Shown here in pieces: positions 15,069 through 21,217 of a stretch of DNA of 21,217 nt. The position numbers were made by a program, and so were the translations under genes. The notes under the pieces are model-generated. The model did no database searches. It was not told the origin of the DNA and worked only from the letters and a program-made list of their open reading frames with translations. The DNA comes from Loktanella sp. UBA3435 (lineage in GTDB: Bacteria > Pseudomonadota > Alphaproteobacteria > Rhodobacterales > Rhodobacteraceae): positions 1 to 21,217 of the forward strand of contig DFSO01000049.1 in NCBI GenBank assembly GCA_002378665.1. Direction: 5' to 3'. The stretch's first letter is position 1. Every line of letters begins with the position of its first letter.

Positions 15069-15865
15069 GATGTGCCTTTCAGGGAGGGGGCCAATACGGC
15101 CAGTTGTGTCAGGATGGATGTGAGGTGCGGACGCAGAGCTGCGGCTTTGTTGTCGTCAAAGGCCCAGGGGCTTGTCTCGGCAGTCAGGTAGGTGCTCTGT
15201 GCGAGTTCCATCTGGATTGCGTGCATGTCTTTGTCCGGTTGGCCGTAGTGGCGTGTCGTCCAGCCGCCTTTGAAACGGCCGTTTGTGATCGAGGTATAGC
15301 CAGACGCCGCGTTGCAGATCGTTTGCACTGCCAATTCAATTTCAGGAGCGCAGGTGGTGCCTACGTTTGTGCCAATGTTGAAGTCGGGCAGGGTGCCGTC
15401 AAACAGGAACGGAATGCCCGAACGGATGGAGTGACAATCATACAAAATTGCGACGCCGTGCACATCACGCACGCGCTCAAGTTCGGCCAGCAATGCGGCG
15501 TGATAGGGCGTGTGATAGGCGGCTTGGCGCGCTTTCACTGCCGCCTCATCGGGCGGTGTATCCCAAATGTCATGGCCGTCAAAATCTGTCAGCGGCACAA
15601 GACCAGTGGTGTTTTGGCCGGGATAAAGGGACACGCCAGACGGGTCGCGGTTGGCGTCAATGACGTAGCGGTGAAAGGTGGCACGCACCGTGCTGGCACC
15701 GTTCAGGACGCCGTCGTACAGTTGGTGGATGTGCCAATCCGTATCGTCCAGCCCGCGACCACGGTCGTTCAGATTGGCCATGATACCCTCTGGAACATAC
15801 GTACCCGTGTGGGGCAAACCTAGCACAATAGGGCTGTCGCCTTGATGTGTCTCTACTGGGTTCAT
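15065..15865 (-). CDS. hutG: N-formylglutamate deformylase
   Basis: A 266-residue N-formylglutamate amidohydrolase, the last step of the five-step route, giving glutamate and formate. Family motifs are LGLPHTGTYVPEGI (15-28), LDDTDWHIHQLYD (39-51), IDANRDPSG and ILYDCHSIRSGIPFLFDG; the last holds the conserved Asp-Cys-His-Ser of the metal site. It overlaps hutH and hutU by 4 bp on both sides, indicating coupled translation. Its presence with hutF shows that this organism makes formate rather than formamide from histidine. Confidence 0.96.
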   Translation of the reverse strand: MNPVETHQGDSPIVLGLPHTGTYVPEGIMANLNDRGRGLDDTDWHIHQLYDGVLNGASTVRATFHRYVIDANRDPSGVSLYPGQNTTGLVPLTDFDGHDIWDTPPDEAAVKARQAAYHTPYHAALLAELERVRDVHGVAILYDCHSIRSGIPFLFDGTLPDFNIGTNVGTTCAPEIELAVQTICNAASGYTSITNGRFKGGWTTRHYGQPDKDMHAIQMELAQSTYLTAETSPWAFDDNKAAALRPHLTSILTQLAVLAPSLKGTS

Positions 15866-17400
15866 GTGTCGAACTCTGGCATGTTGATGCCCGCTGCATC
15901 CACAATAACACCGGACGCGATCATCACGGCAGCGCTTTCGAGGTCTGGCGCGAGGTAGCGGTCTTCGCCCAGTGTCGCCACGTCTTGTCGGACACGGGCC
16001 ACGACTTTTTGCAGTGCGTCGCTCGTGGCAAGTGGTGCGCGAAAATCAATGCCCTGCGCGGCACACAGCAATTCAACACCCAGAATGCAGTTCAGGTTTT
16101 CGATCATCGGCCCAAGGCGGCGCGCACCATGGGCGGCCATGCTGACGTGGTCCTCTTGGTTGGCCGATGTGGGCGTGCTGTCAGTGACACATGGATTGGC
16201 GAGGTGCTTGTTCTCGCTCATCAGTGCGGCGGTCGTGACTTCTGCGATCATATAGCCGCTGTTCAAACCCGGATTGGGGGTCAGGAACGGCGGCAGGTTG
16301 AAGTTAAGCACCGGATCAACGATCAGCGCCACACGGCGTTGCGCAATCGCGCCAATCTCAGCGATGGCCAGCGCGATCATGTCGGCGGCAAAGCCGACTG
16401 GTTCGGCGTGAAAGTTGCCGCCCGAAACGATCAGATCAGCGCCCACCAGCACCAATGGGTTGTCTGTAGCAGCATTTGCTTCGATCTCAAGCGTGCGGGC
16501 GGCCATACGCAACACGTCCATCGCAGCGCCTGTCACCTGTGGCTGGCAACGGATGCAATAGGGGTCTTGGACCCGCGCGTCATCAACCACATGGCTGTCA
16601 CGGATCTCGGAGCCGGTGAGCAGGGCGCGCATGGTTTCGCCCGCCTCGATCTGGCCGCGATGGCCACGCAGGGCGTGGATTTCGGGCTGCAGCGGGGCGG
16701 TGGATCCCATGATCGCATCGGTCGACAACGCCGAGGTGACAAGCGCAGAATGCGCGCCGCGCCATGCGCCGAACAAACCCGCAAGGGCAAAAGCGGTTGA
16801 GAATTGCGTACCGTTGATCAGCGCTAGCCCTTCCTTGGGGCCAAGTTCAACAGGGGTCAGGCCCGCCGCGGCAAGTGCCTTATCGCCGGGCATGACTTTA
16901 CCGCCAAATTCGGCTTCGCCATGGCCCATCATCGCGGCGGCCATATGGGCAAGCGGGGCCAGATCGCCAGAGGCACCAACCGACCCTTGGGCGGGGATGA
17001 CAGGCGTTACGCCCTTGTCCAACATGGCCTCAATCAGATCGACAATTTCGAGCCGCACACCGGACGCACCGCGCCCGAGGCTGAGGAGCTTAAGCGCCAT
17101 CAACAGGCGCGCATGGCCGCGCGGGATCGCAGGGCCAACGCCACAACAGTGGGACAGGATCAGATTGCGCTGCAGAGCGGCAGTGTCCTTCGCCTCAATC
17201 TTGACCGACGCAAGTTTGCCGAAACCAGTGTTTACACCGTAAACGGCATCCGTTCCAGCGACCGCTTTGGCTATCCGCGCATGGGCCAGTTCGATCGCGG
17301 GGCGGCAGGCGGGATCAAGCCGTACAGAAGCTTCTTCGCGGAAAATTTTCTCCAGATCAGCCAAAGTTACAGCGCCGGGAGTGAGAGTTAATACGGTCAT
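15862..17400 (-). CDS. hutH: histidine ammonia-lyase
   Basis: A 512-residue histidase, the first step: L-histidine to urocanate and ammonia. The self-forming MIO electrophile is Ala143-Ser144-Gly145 within GSVGASGDLAPLAHM, and Tyr54 in YGVNTGFG is the conserved catalytic tyrosine. Length and the C-terminal TSANQEDHVSMAAHGARRL segment are typical of histidases rather than tyrosine lyases; LILSHCCGVG (about 80-89) with its His also favours histidine. It overlaps hutI and hutG by ATGA. Confidence 0.98.
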   Translation of the reverse strand: MTVLTLTPGAVTLADLEKIFREEASVRLDPACRPAIELAHARIAKAVAGTDAVYGVNTGFGKLASVKIEAKDTAALQRNLILSHCCGVGPAIPRGHARLLMALKLLSLGRGASGVRLEIVDLIEAMLDKGVTPVIPAQGSVGASGDLAPLAHMAAAMMGHGEAEFGGKVMPGDKALAAAGLTPVELGPKEGLALINGTQFSTAFALAGLFGAWRGAHSALVTSALSTDAIMGSTAPLQPEIHALRGHRGQIEAGETMRALLTGSEIRDSHVVDDARVQDPYCIRCQPQVTGAAMDVLRMAARTLEIEANAATDNPLVLVGADLIVSGGNFHAEPVGFAADMIALAIAEIGAIAQRRVALIVDPVLNFNLPPFLTPNPGLNSGYMIAEVTTAALMSENKHLANPCVTDSTPTSANQEDHVSMAAHGARRLGPMIENLNCILGVELLCAAQGIDFRAPLATSDALQKVVARVRQDVATLGEDRYLAPDLESAAVMIASGVIVDAAGINMPEFDT

Positions 17401-18608
17401 GACGTGGCTCCGAAAATACGGGTGTGAAGGGGGTTAAAGCCGATGCGATAGGCAAGTTCGGCAGGGTGTTTGATGTCCCAAACTGCAAGTTCGGCGCGCA
17501 TGCCTGCCTTGATTATCCCGACGTCTTTGAGGCCAAGGGCGCGTGCGGCATTTTGCGTGGCCCCGCGCAAGACTTCTTCCGGGGTCATGCGGAACAGAGT
17601 GCACCCCATGTTCAGCGCCAGCAGCAGCGAATTGAGCGGCGAGGAACCCGGATTAACATCGGTGGCGATTGCCATGGGAACACCGTGTTTGCGCAGCAGG
17701 GCAATGGGTGGTGCTTGTGTTTCGCGGATGGTGTAGAAGGCACCGGGCAAGATGACGGCGGTGGTGCCCGCGTCTGCCAAGGCCTTGACGCCATCCTCAT
17801 CAAGATATTCGATATGGTCAGCAGACAATGCGCCGTAGCTTGCGGCAAGCTTAGCACCGCCAAGGTTGGACAGTTGTTCAGCGTGCAGTTTGACAGGCAG
17901 GCCAAGTTCGACAGCCACATCAAACACGCGTGCGATCTGGGTTGTATCAAATGCAATGCCTTCACAGAACCCGTCGACGACATCAACCAGCCCTTCAGCG
18001 TGAGCGGCACGTAGGGCAGGGATGCATACCTCATCGATATATACATCATCTCGGCCTTCATATTCGGTCGGGGTTGCATGGGCACCAAGGAAGGTGGTTT
18101 TGACGCGGATAGGGCGGTTTGCCATGACTGCACGGGCAACCCGCAGCATCCGCAATTCAGTCTCTGTATCGAGGCCATAGCCGGATTTGATCTCAATCGT
18201 GGTCACGCCTTCAGCGATCAGCACATCAACACGGCGCAGGGCATCTTGAAGCAGTTGGTCTTCTGCGGCGTTGCGGGTGGTTGTCACGGTCGAAACAATG
18301 CCACCACCAGCGCGCGCAACCTCTTCGTAGCTCGCCCCATTCAGGCGCATTTCGAATTCTACCGCGCGATCACCACCATGCACGATGTGCGTGTGGCAAT
18401 CGATCAAACCTGGGGTTACGAGGCGACCACCAAGGCTGGTACGGTCCAGGGATATATACATGTCGGGCAAGGACGCAGCGGGACCGACCCATTCAATCAC
18501 CCCGTCCATCACAGCAATGGCTGCGTCTTTGATCAAGCCGTAGGGCGCATCCGATTCGCACATCGTCGCTGCGTTCAAATCAACAAAAAGGGTGTTCTTG
18601 TTAGTCAT
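17397..18608 (-). CDS. hutI: imidazolonepropionase
   Basis: A 403-residue amidohydrolase-superfamily enzyme that opens imidazolonepropionate to N-formiminoglutamate. The metal motif CHTHIVHGGDR is at 71-81 (His72, His74), followed by EIKSGYGLD, KLHAEQLSNLGG, SADHIEYLDEDG and ATDVNPGSSP, all characteristic of HutI. It is the first gene of the minus-strand hut operon and diverges from hutF; the shared 85-bp region contains the palindromic operator. A possible promoter is TAGACA, inside the operator, 17 bases from TACTAG. Confidence 0.97.
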   Translation of the reverse strand: MTNKNTLFVDLNAATMCESDAPYGLIKDAAIAVMDGVIEWVGPAASLPDMYISLDRTSLGGRLVTPGLIDCHTHIVHGGDRAVEFEMRLNGASYEEVARAGGGIVSTVTTTRNAAEDQLLQDALRRVDVLIAEGVTTIEIKSGYGLDTETELRMLRVARAVMANRPIRVKTTFLGAHATPTEYEGRDDVYIDEVCIPALRAAHAEGLVDVVDGFCEGIAFDTTQIARVFDVAVELGLPVKLHAEQLSNLGGAKLAASYGALSADHIEYLDEDGVKALADAGTTAVILPGAFYTIRETQAPPIALLRKHGVPMAIATDVNPGSSPLNSLLLALNMGCTLFRMTPEEVLRGATQNAARALGLKDVGIIKAGMRAELAVWDIKHPAELAYRIGFNPLHTRIFGATS

Positions 18609-18659
18609 GGTAGTCCACCGATGATCAAAAATTTCGCTTTTCTAGTACGCGCTAGTGTG

Positions 18660-18679
18660 TTTTATGTCTATACATAAAA
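18660..18679. promoter_or_regulatory. HutC operator candidate, perfect 20-bp palindrome
   Basis: TTTTATGTCTATACATAAAA: two perfect 8-bp arms around CTAT. The core GTCTATAC fits the GT-N-TA-N-AC pattern typical of GntR/HutC-family sites. It lies between the divergent hutI and hutF, 3 bases before the hutF ribosome site and 51 bases before the hutI start, so one bound HutC could repress both. It may overlap a hutI -35 element (TAGACA on the minus strand). Confidence 0.7.
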
Positions 18680-18693
18680 ACGAGGATCTCCAA

Positions 18694-20052
18694 ATGATTT
18701 TTGCAAAGCAAGCCAAACTTTCTACCGGATGGGCGTCCAATGTGCGTGTGACGCATGCGGACGGACGCATCACTGATATCGCGCCAAACCAAACGCCGGA
18801 CGCGCATGACACCTGCGTTGACACCCTGTTGCCAGCCCTTGCAAACCTGCACAGCCACAGTTTTCAGCGGGCGATGGCGGGGATGACCGAATACCGGATG
18901 GCAGGCAAAGACAGCTTTTGGACGTGGCGCGATTTGATGTACCGGTTCACCGCTAACCTGACGCCCGAACATATCGAAGCGATCGCAGCTTTTGTGTTCT
19001 TGGAGATGCAAGAAGCGGGCTATGCCAGCGTCGGCGAATTCCATTATCTGCATCATCAGGCTGGCGGCACACCTTACGCGGATCTCGGCGAGTTGTCGGG
19101 CCGCATCGCCGCGGCGGCGGCCACAACGGGGATCGGGCTGACCCATCTTCCGGTGCTTTATACCTATGGCGGTGCGGGGCAGGCGCCGCTTCAAGACGGT
19201 CAGGCGCGGTTCGGCAATTCGGTAGACAGGTTCAACGACCTTGTGGCGAAGGCACGGGATGTCGTGGCGCACTTGCCAGCCGATTGCCGCGTCGGAATAG
19301 CGCCGCATTCATTGCGGGCCACATCGCCTGATGATCTGAAAGCAGTGCTTGCCGCCCATACGGCAGGCCCCGTTCACATCCACATCGCGGAGCAACCCAA
19401 AGAAGTCGCCGACATCTCCGCTTGGCTGGGCGCGCGACCCGTAGACTGGTTGCTGGCCAATGCGGAAGTGACGATAAACTGGAGCCTGATCCATGCCACC
19501 CACATGACAGCTGATGAAACTTTAAAGATGGCAAAGTCCGGAGCAGTGGCTGGCCTTTGCCCCGTGACCGAGGCAAACTTAGGGGACGGCCCATTCAATG
19601 GCCCTAGCTATCTGGAAGCGGGCGGCGCGTTCGGCGTTGGGTCGGATTCAAACGTTCTGATCTCACTGACCGAAGAGTTGCGTACGCTGGAATATTCTCA
19701 ACGCCTACGCGATGTGGCGCGCAACGTTATGGTTGTGGGTGAAGGATCCGTTGGGGACACGATTTACACGGGTGCTGCCAAAGGTGGCGCACAGGCGCTT
19801 GGGCGCGGCGCGGGTGAAATTGCCGTGGGCGAGCTGGCCGATATTGTGGCGATTGACAGCGCCGCACCGTCGATGTGCGCGCTGCGTCAGGATCAGATCC
19901 TGGACGGCTTGGTGTTTGCAGCCAAAGACGATGTCGTCACCGACGTTTGGTCAGCAGGACGTCATGCCGTGCAATCGGGCCGCCACGTCAAACGCGACGA
20001 CATTGTCGCGGCTTACAAATTGGCAATGCAAAGCTTAATGGCATCTTTGTGA
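18694..20052 (+). CDS. hutF: formimidoylglutamate deiminase
   Basis: A 452-residue amidohydrolase-superfamily enzyme converting N-formimino-L-glutamate to N-formyl-L-glutamate and ammonia. NLHSHSFQRAMAGMTEYR (51-68) is the HutF metal-site signature (His53, His55). Further supports are GYASVGEFHYLHH, HIHIAEQPKEV, LIHATHMT and VGSDSNVLISLTEELR. I chose ATG 18694, with GAGGATC upstream; an upstream in-frame ATG at 18655 would place the operator inside the coding sequence. It is transcribed away from hutI and its last 40 bases overlap the convergent hutD. Confidence 0.96.
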   Translation: MIFAKQAKLSTGWASNVRVTHADGRITDIAPNQTPDAHDTCVDTLLPALANLHSHSFQRAMAGMTEYRMAGKDSFWTWRDLMYRFTANLTPEHIEAIAAFVFLEMQEAGYASVGEFHYLHHQAGGTPYADLGELSGRIAAAAATTGIGLTHLPVLYTYGGAGQAPLQDGQARFGNSVDRFNDLVAKARDVVAHLPADCRVGIAPHSLRATSPDDLKAVLAAHTAGPVHIHIAEQPKEVADISAWLGARPVDWLLANAEVTINWSLIHATHMTADETLKMAKSGAVAGLCPVTEANLGDGPFNGPSYLEAGGAFGVGSDSNVLISLTEELRTLEYSQRLRDVARNVMVVGEGSVGDTIYTGAAKGGAQALGRGAGEIAVGELADIVAIDSAAPSMCALRQDQILDGLVFAAKDDVVTDVWSAGRHAVQSGRHVKRDDIVAAYKLAMQSLMASL

Positions 20053-20600
20053 TCTAGGTAGTCCAGTCGTATTTCCAAAACGGCGTCGTCCTCGTCCAGA
20101 TGTAGGGCGGCGTCATTGCTGTCGATGAACATCGTGTCGCCCTCAGCCGTATGGACCGCGTTGATTTCCGGAGCGCCGGCCAGAACGTGAAAGGCCAGCA
20201 GCCCATGTTCAGGCCGGGCAACCAACCCTTTGAATGGGTCACGTCGTGTTGTGACGGAGCCGTCGCACAGTATTGGATCAAACATCAAATTCAGATCGGT
20301 CAATGGGCCGTCGGTGAGGCTGGATTTGACTTTCAGCGCACCGTCAAAGTGTACGGGCTGCCACATGCGGGCTGTTATGGTGTGGGTCGGAGCCTGCAAT
20401 TCCATCGCGCCGCCAGACACCACGGTCAGAACGCGCGTCATGCCTGCAAAGTCTGAAAATGGCCCGTCCTGTGCAACGTCAGCCCGACTGATCGTCCACG
20501 CTGTGCGATCATCCGCAAGGCCCTTCGCTATGTTCCGGGTGATTCCACCACCATTTTTCCAAGGGACATCAACCAGTTCATTTCGTTTTAGGACATGCAT
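20013..20600 (-). CDS. hutD: HutD/Ves family cupin protein
   Basis: A 195-residue protein of the HutD (Ves) family, a bicupin-like fold. The N-terminus VPWKNGGGITRNIA (12-25) is the family signature, followed by WTISRADVAQDGPFSDFAGM and LTVVSGGAMEL. HutD is found widely with hut genes and is thought to set an upper limit on hut activity by binding an intermediate, but its biochemical role is not settled. It is tail-to-tail with hutF, overlapping by 40 bp, and divergent from the formaldehyde dehydrogenase gene. The start at 20600 has only a weak GAGAAAG ribosome site. Confidence 0.9.
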   Translation of the reverse strand: MHVLKRNELVDVPWKNGGGITRNIAKGLADDRTAWTISRADVAQDGPFSDFAGMTRVLTVVSGGAMELQAPTHTITARMWQPVHFDGALKVKSSLTDGPLTDLNLMFDPILCDGSVTTRRDPFKGLVARPEHGLLAFHVLAGAPEINAVHTAEGDTMFIDSNDAALHLDEDDAVLEIRLDYLDHKDAIKLCIANL

Positions 20601-20633
20601 GTTTGAATCTTTCTCAATTTTCAGTCACGCGAC

Positions 20634-20662
20634 TTGACCGATGTAAGGATGAGTTTTATCTG
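20634..20662 (+). promoter_or_regulatory. possible promoter of the formaldehyde dehydrogenase gene
   Basis: TTGACC (20634-20639) is separated by 17 bases from TATCTG (20657-20662). Transcription would start near 20670, just before the HutC-like site at 20676-20695, which would fit repression by HutC. The -10 match is modest. Confidence 0.35.
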
Positions 20663-20675
20663 ATGTGTTAAATCA

Positions 20676-20695
20676 CAATAAGTCTATACATAAAA
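20676..20695. promoter_or_regulatory. second HutC operator candidate
   Basis: Contains AGTCTATACATAAAA. The core GTCTATAC and the full right arm ACATAAAA equal those of the perfect palindrome at 18660-18679; the left arm is degenerate. It lies between hutD and the formaldehyde dehydrogenase gene, 14 bases before the ATG of the latter. It suggests that this gene, and perhaps hutD, belong to the HutC regulon. Confidence 0.55.
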
Positions 20696-20709
20696 TCAAA
20701 GGATAACCC

Positions 20710-21217
20710 ATGATGAGAACCCGTGCCGCCGTTGCTGTTGCTGCAGGTCAACCGCTTGAGATCATGGAGGTCAATCTTGAAGGCCCTAAAGCGGGCGAGG
20801 TTTTGGTTGAAATCAAAGCCACCGGCCTGTGCCACACGGACGAATTCACGCGCTCCGGCGATGACCCCGAAGGCATCTTTCCTGCGATCCTCGGCCATGA
20901 GGGCGCGGGCGTTGTGATTGAAGTCGGCGACGGCGTCACAAGCCTTGAAGTAGGGGATCATGTTATCCCGCTTTACACGCCCGAATGCCGTGAATGTGAG
21001 TATTGCCTGAACCCCAAAACCAACCTCTGTCAATCAATCCGCAGCACACAGGGCGCAGGTCTATTACCCGATGGATCGACGCGGTTTTCAATGCTGGATG
21101 GCACGCCGATCCACCACTATATGGGTTGTTCGACCTTCGCCAACCACACTGTTGTGCCAGAAATCGCACTGGCGAAAGTTCGCAAAGACGCGCGGTTTGA
21201 CAAGATTTGCTACATCG
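20710..21217 (+). CDS. frmA: S-(hydroxymethyl)glutathione dehydrogenase / class III alcohol dehydrogenase (partial)
   Basis: The first 169 residues of a zinc alcohol dehydrogenase; the gene runs off the right edge. The sequence follows FrmA/AdhC closely: RAAVAVAAGQPLEI, ATGLCHTDEFTRSGDDPEG, LGHEGAGVV, GDHVIPLYTPECRECEYC and HYMGCSTFANHTVV. Catalytic zinc ligands Cys41 and His63 and structural zinc ligands Cys93, Cys96, Cys99 and Cys107 are present. With glutathione it oxidises formaldehyde to S-formylglutathione. AAGGA precedes ATG 20710; a second ATG follows directly. Histidine breakdown makes formate, not formaldehyde, so its position beside hut genes behind a HutC-like site is notable and could serve the Rieske demethylase. 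The esterase (frmB) expected next is outside the window. Confidence 0.92.
   Translation, partial: MMRTRAAVAVAAGQPLEIMEVNLEGPKAGEVLVEIKATGLCHTDEFTRSGDDPEGIFPAILGHEGAGVVIEVGDGVTSLEVGDHVIPLYTPECRECEYCLNPKTNLCQSIRSTQGAGLLPDGSTRFSMLDGTPIHHYMGCSTFANHTVVPEIALAKVRKDARFDKICYI

Noticed and set aside
15847..16800. Long plus-strand open frame opposite hutH
   Set aside because: A shadow of the GC-rich hutH gene; its product is rich in His, Gln and Cys with no domain and no ribosome site.
1..21217. CRISPR arrays, insertion sequences, rRNA
   Set aside because: No regularly spaced repeats, transposase genes or rRNA-like sequence were seen on either strand.

Overview
The window looks like a chromosomal stretch of a marine roseobacter-type alphaproteobacterium (Rhodobacterales). 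This is inferred from gene order and protein style: a complete five-step hut pathway with HutF/HutG, a Tat-exported oligopeptide-type binding protein, a glutathione-dependent formaldehyde dehydrogenase and moderate to high GC. No taxonomic marker is present, so the assignment is a judgement. The hut genes look more GC-rich than the accessory genes to their left.

Layout. Bases 1-17 match the 3' end of a tRNA-Leu (minus strand) with no tRNA attached, followed by about 400 bp without a gene. A minus-strand operon (4552 to 430) encodes a dipeptide/oligopeptide-type binding protein, an FAD-linked 2-hydroxyacid dehydrogenase and a HisC-like aminotransferase. A LysR regulator diverges from it (4737-5639), followed on the same strand by a Rieske oxygenase and its three-domain reductase (5751-7950). 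A second minus-strand operon (12468 to 7954) supplies the two permeases, a double ATPase and an AstE/AspA-type deacylase. The ABC transporter is therefore split between two operons that flank the oxygenase. Next come hutC (12673-13362, with its own terminator), the translationally coupled operon hutI-hutH-hutG-hutU (18608 to 13401), hutF on the plus strand, hutD convergent with hutF, and the start of an frmA-type formaldehyde dehydrogenase that runs off the right edge.

How it may work together. HutH, HutU, HutI, HutF and HutG take histidine to glutamate, ammonia and formate. The accessory genes look like a funnel into that pathway: uptake of a small peptide-like or acylated compound, hydrolytic removal of an acyl group, oxidative demethylation by the Rieske system (which would release formaldehyde), conversion of a 2-hydroxy or 2-oxo acid to an amino acid, and disposal of formaldehyde by FrmA. 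The working hypothesis is catabolism of a modified histidine, such as an N-acyl and/or N-methyl histidine or an anserine-like dipeptide. The substrate is inference; the gene content is not.

Regulation supports one system. Three 15-bp inverted repeats of the form TTYAG-N5-CTRAA (LysR-type T-N11-A) lie upstream of the binding-protein gene, the oxygenase gene and the permease operon. A perfect 20-bp palindrome with the core GTCTATAC, a good HutC operator candidate, lies between hutI and hutF; a second copy precedes frmA, and half-sites lie at both transporter promoters.
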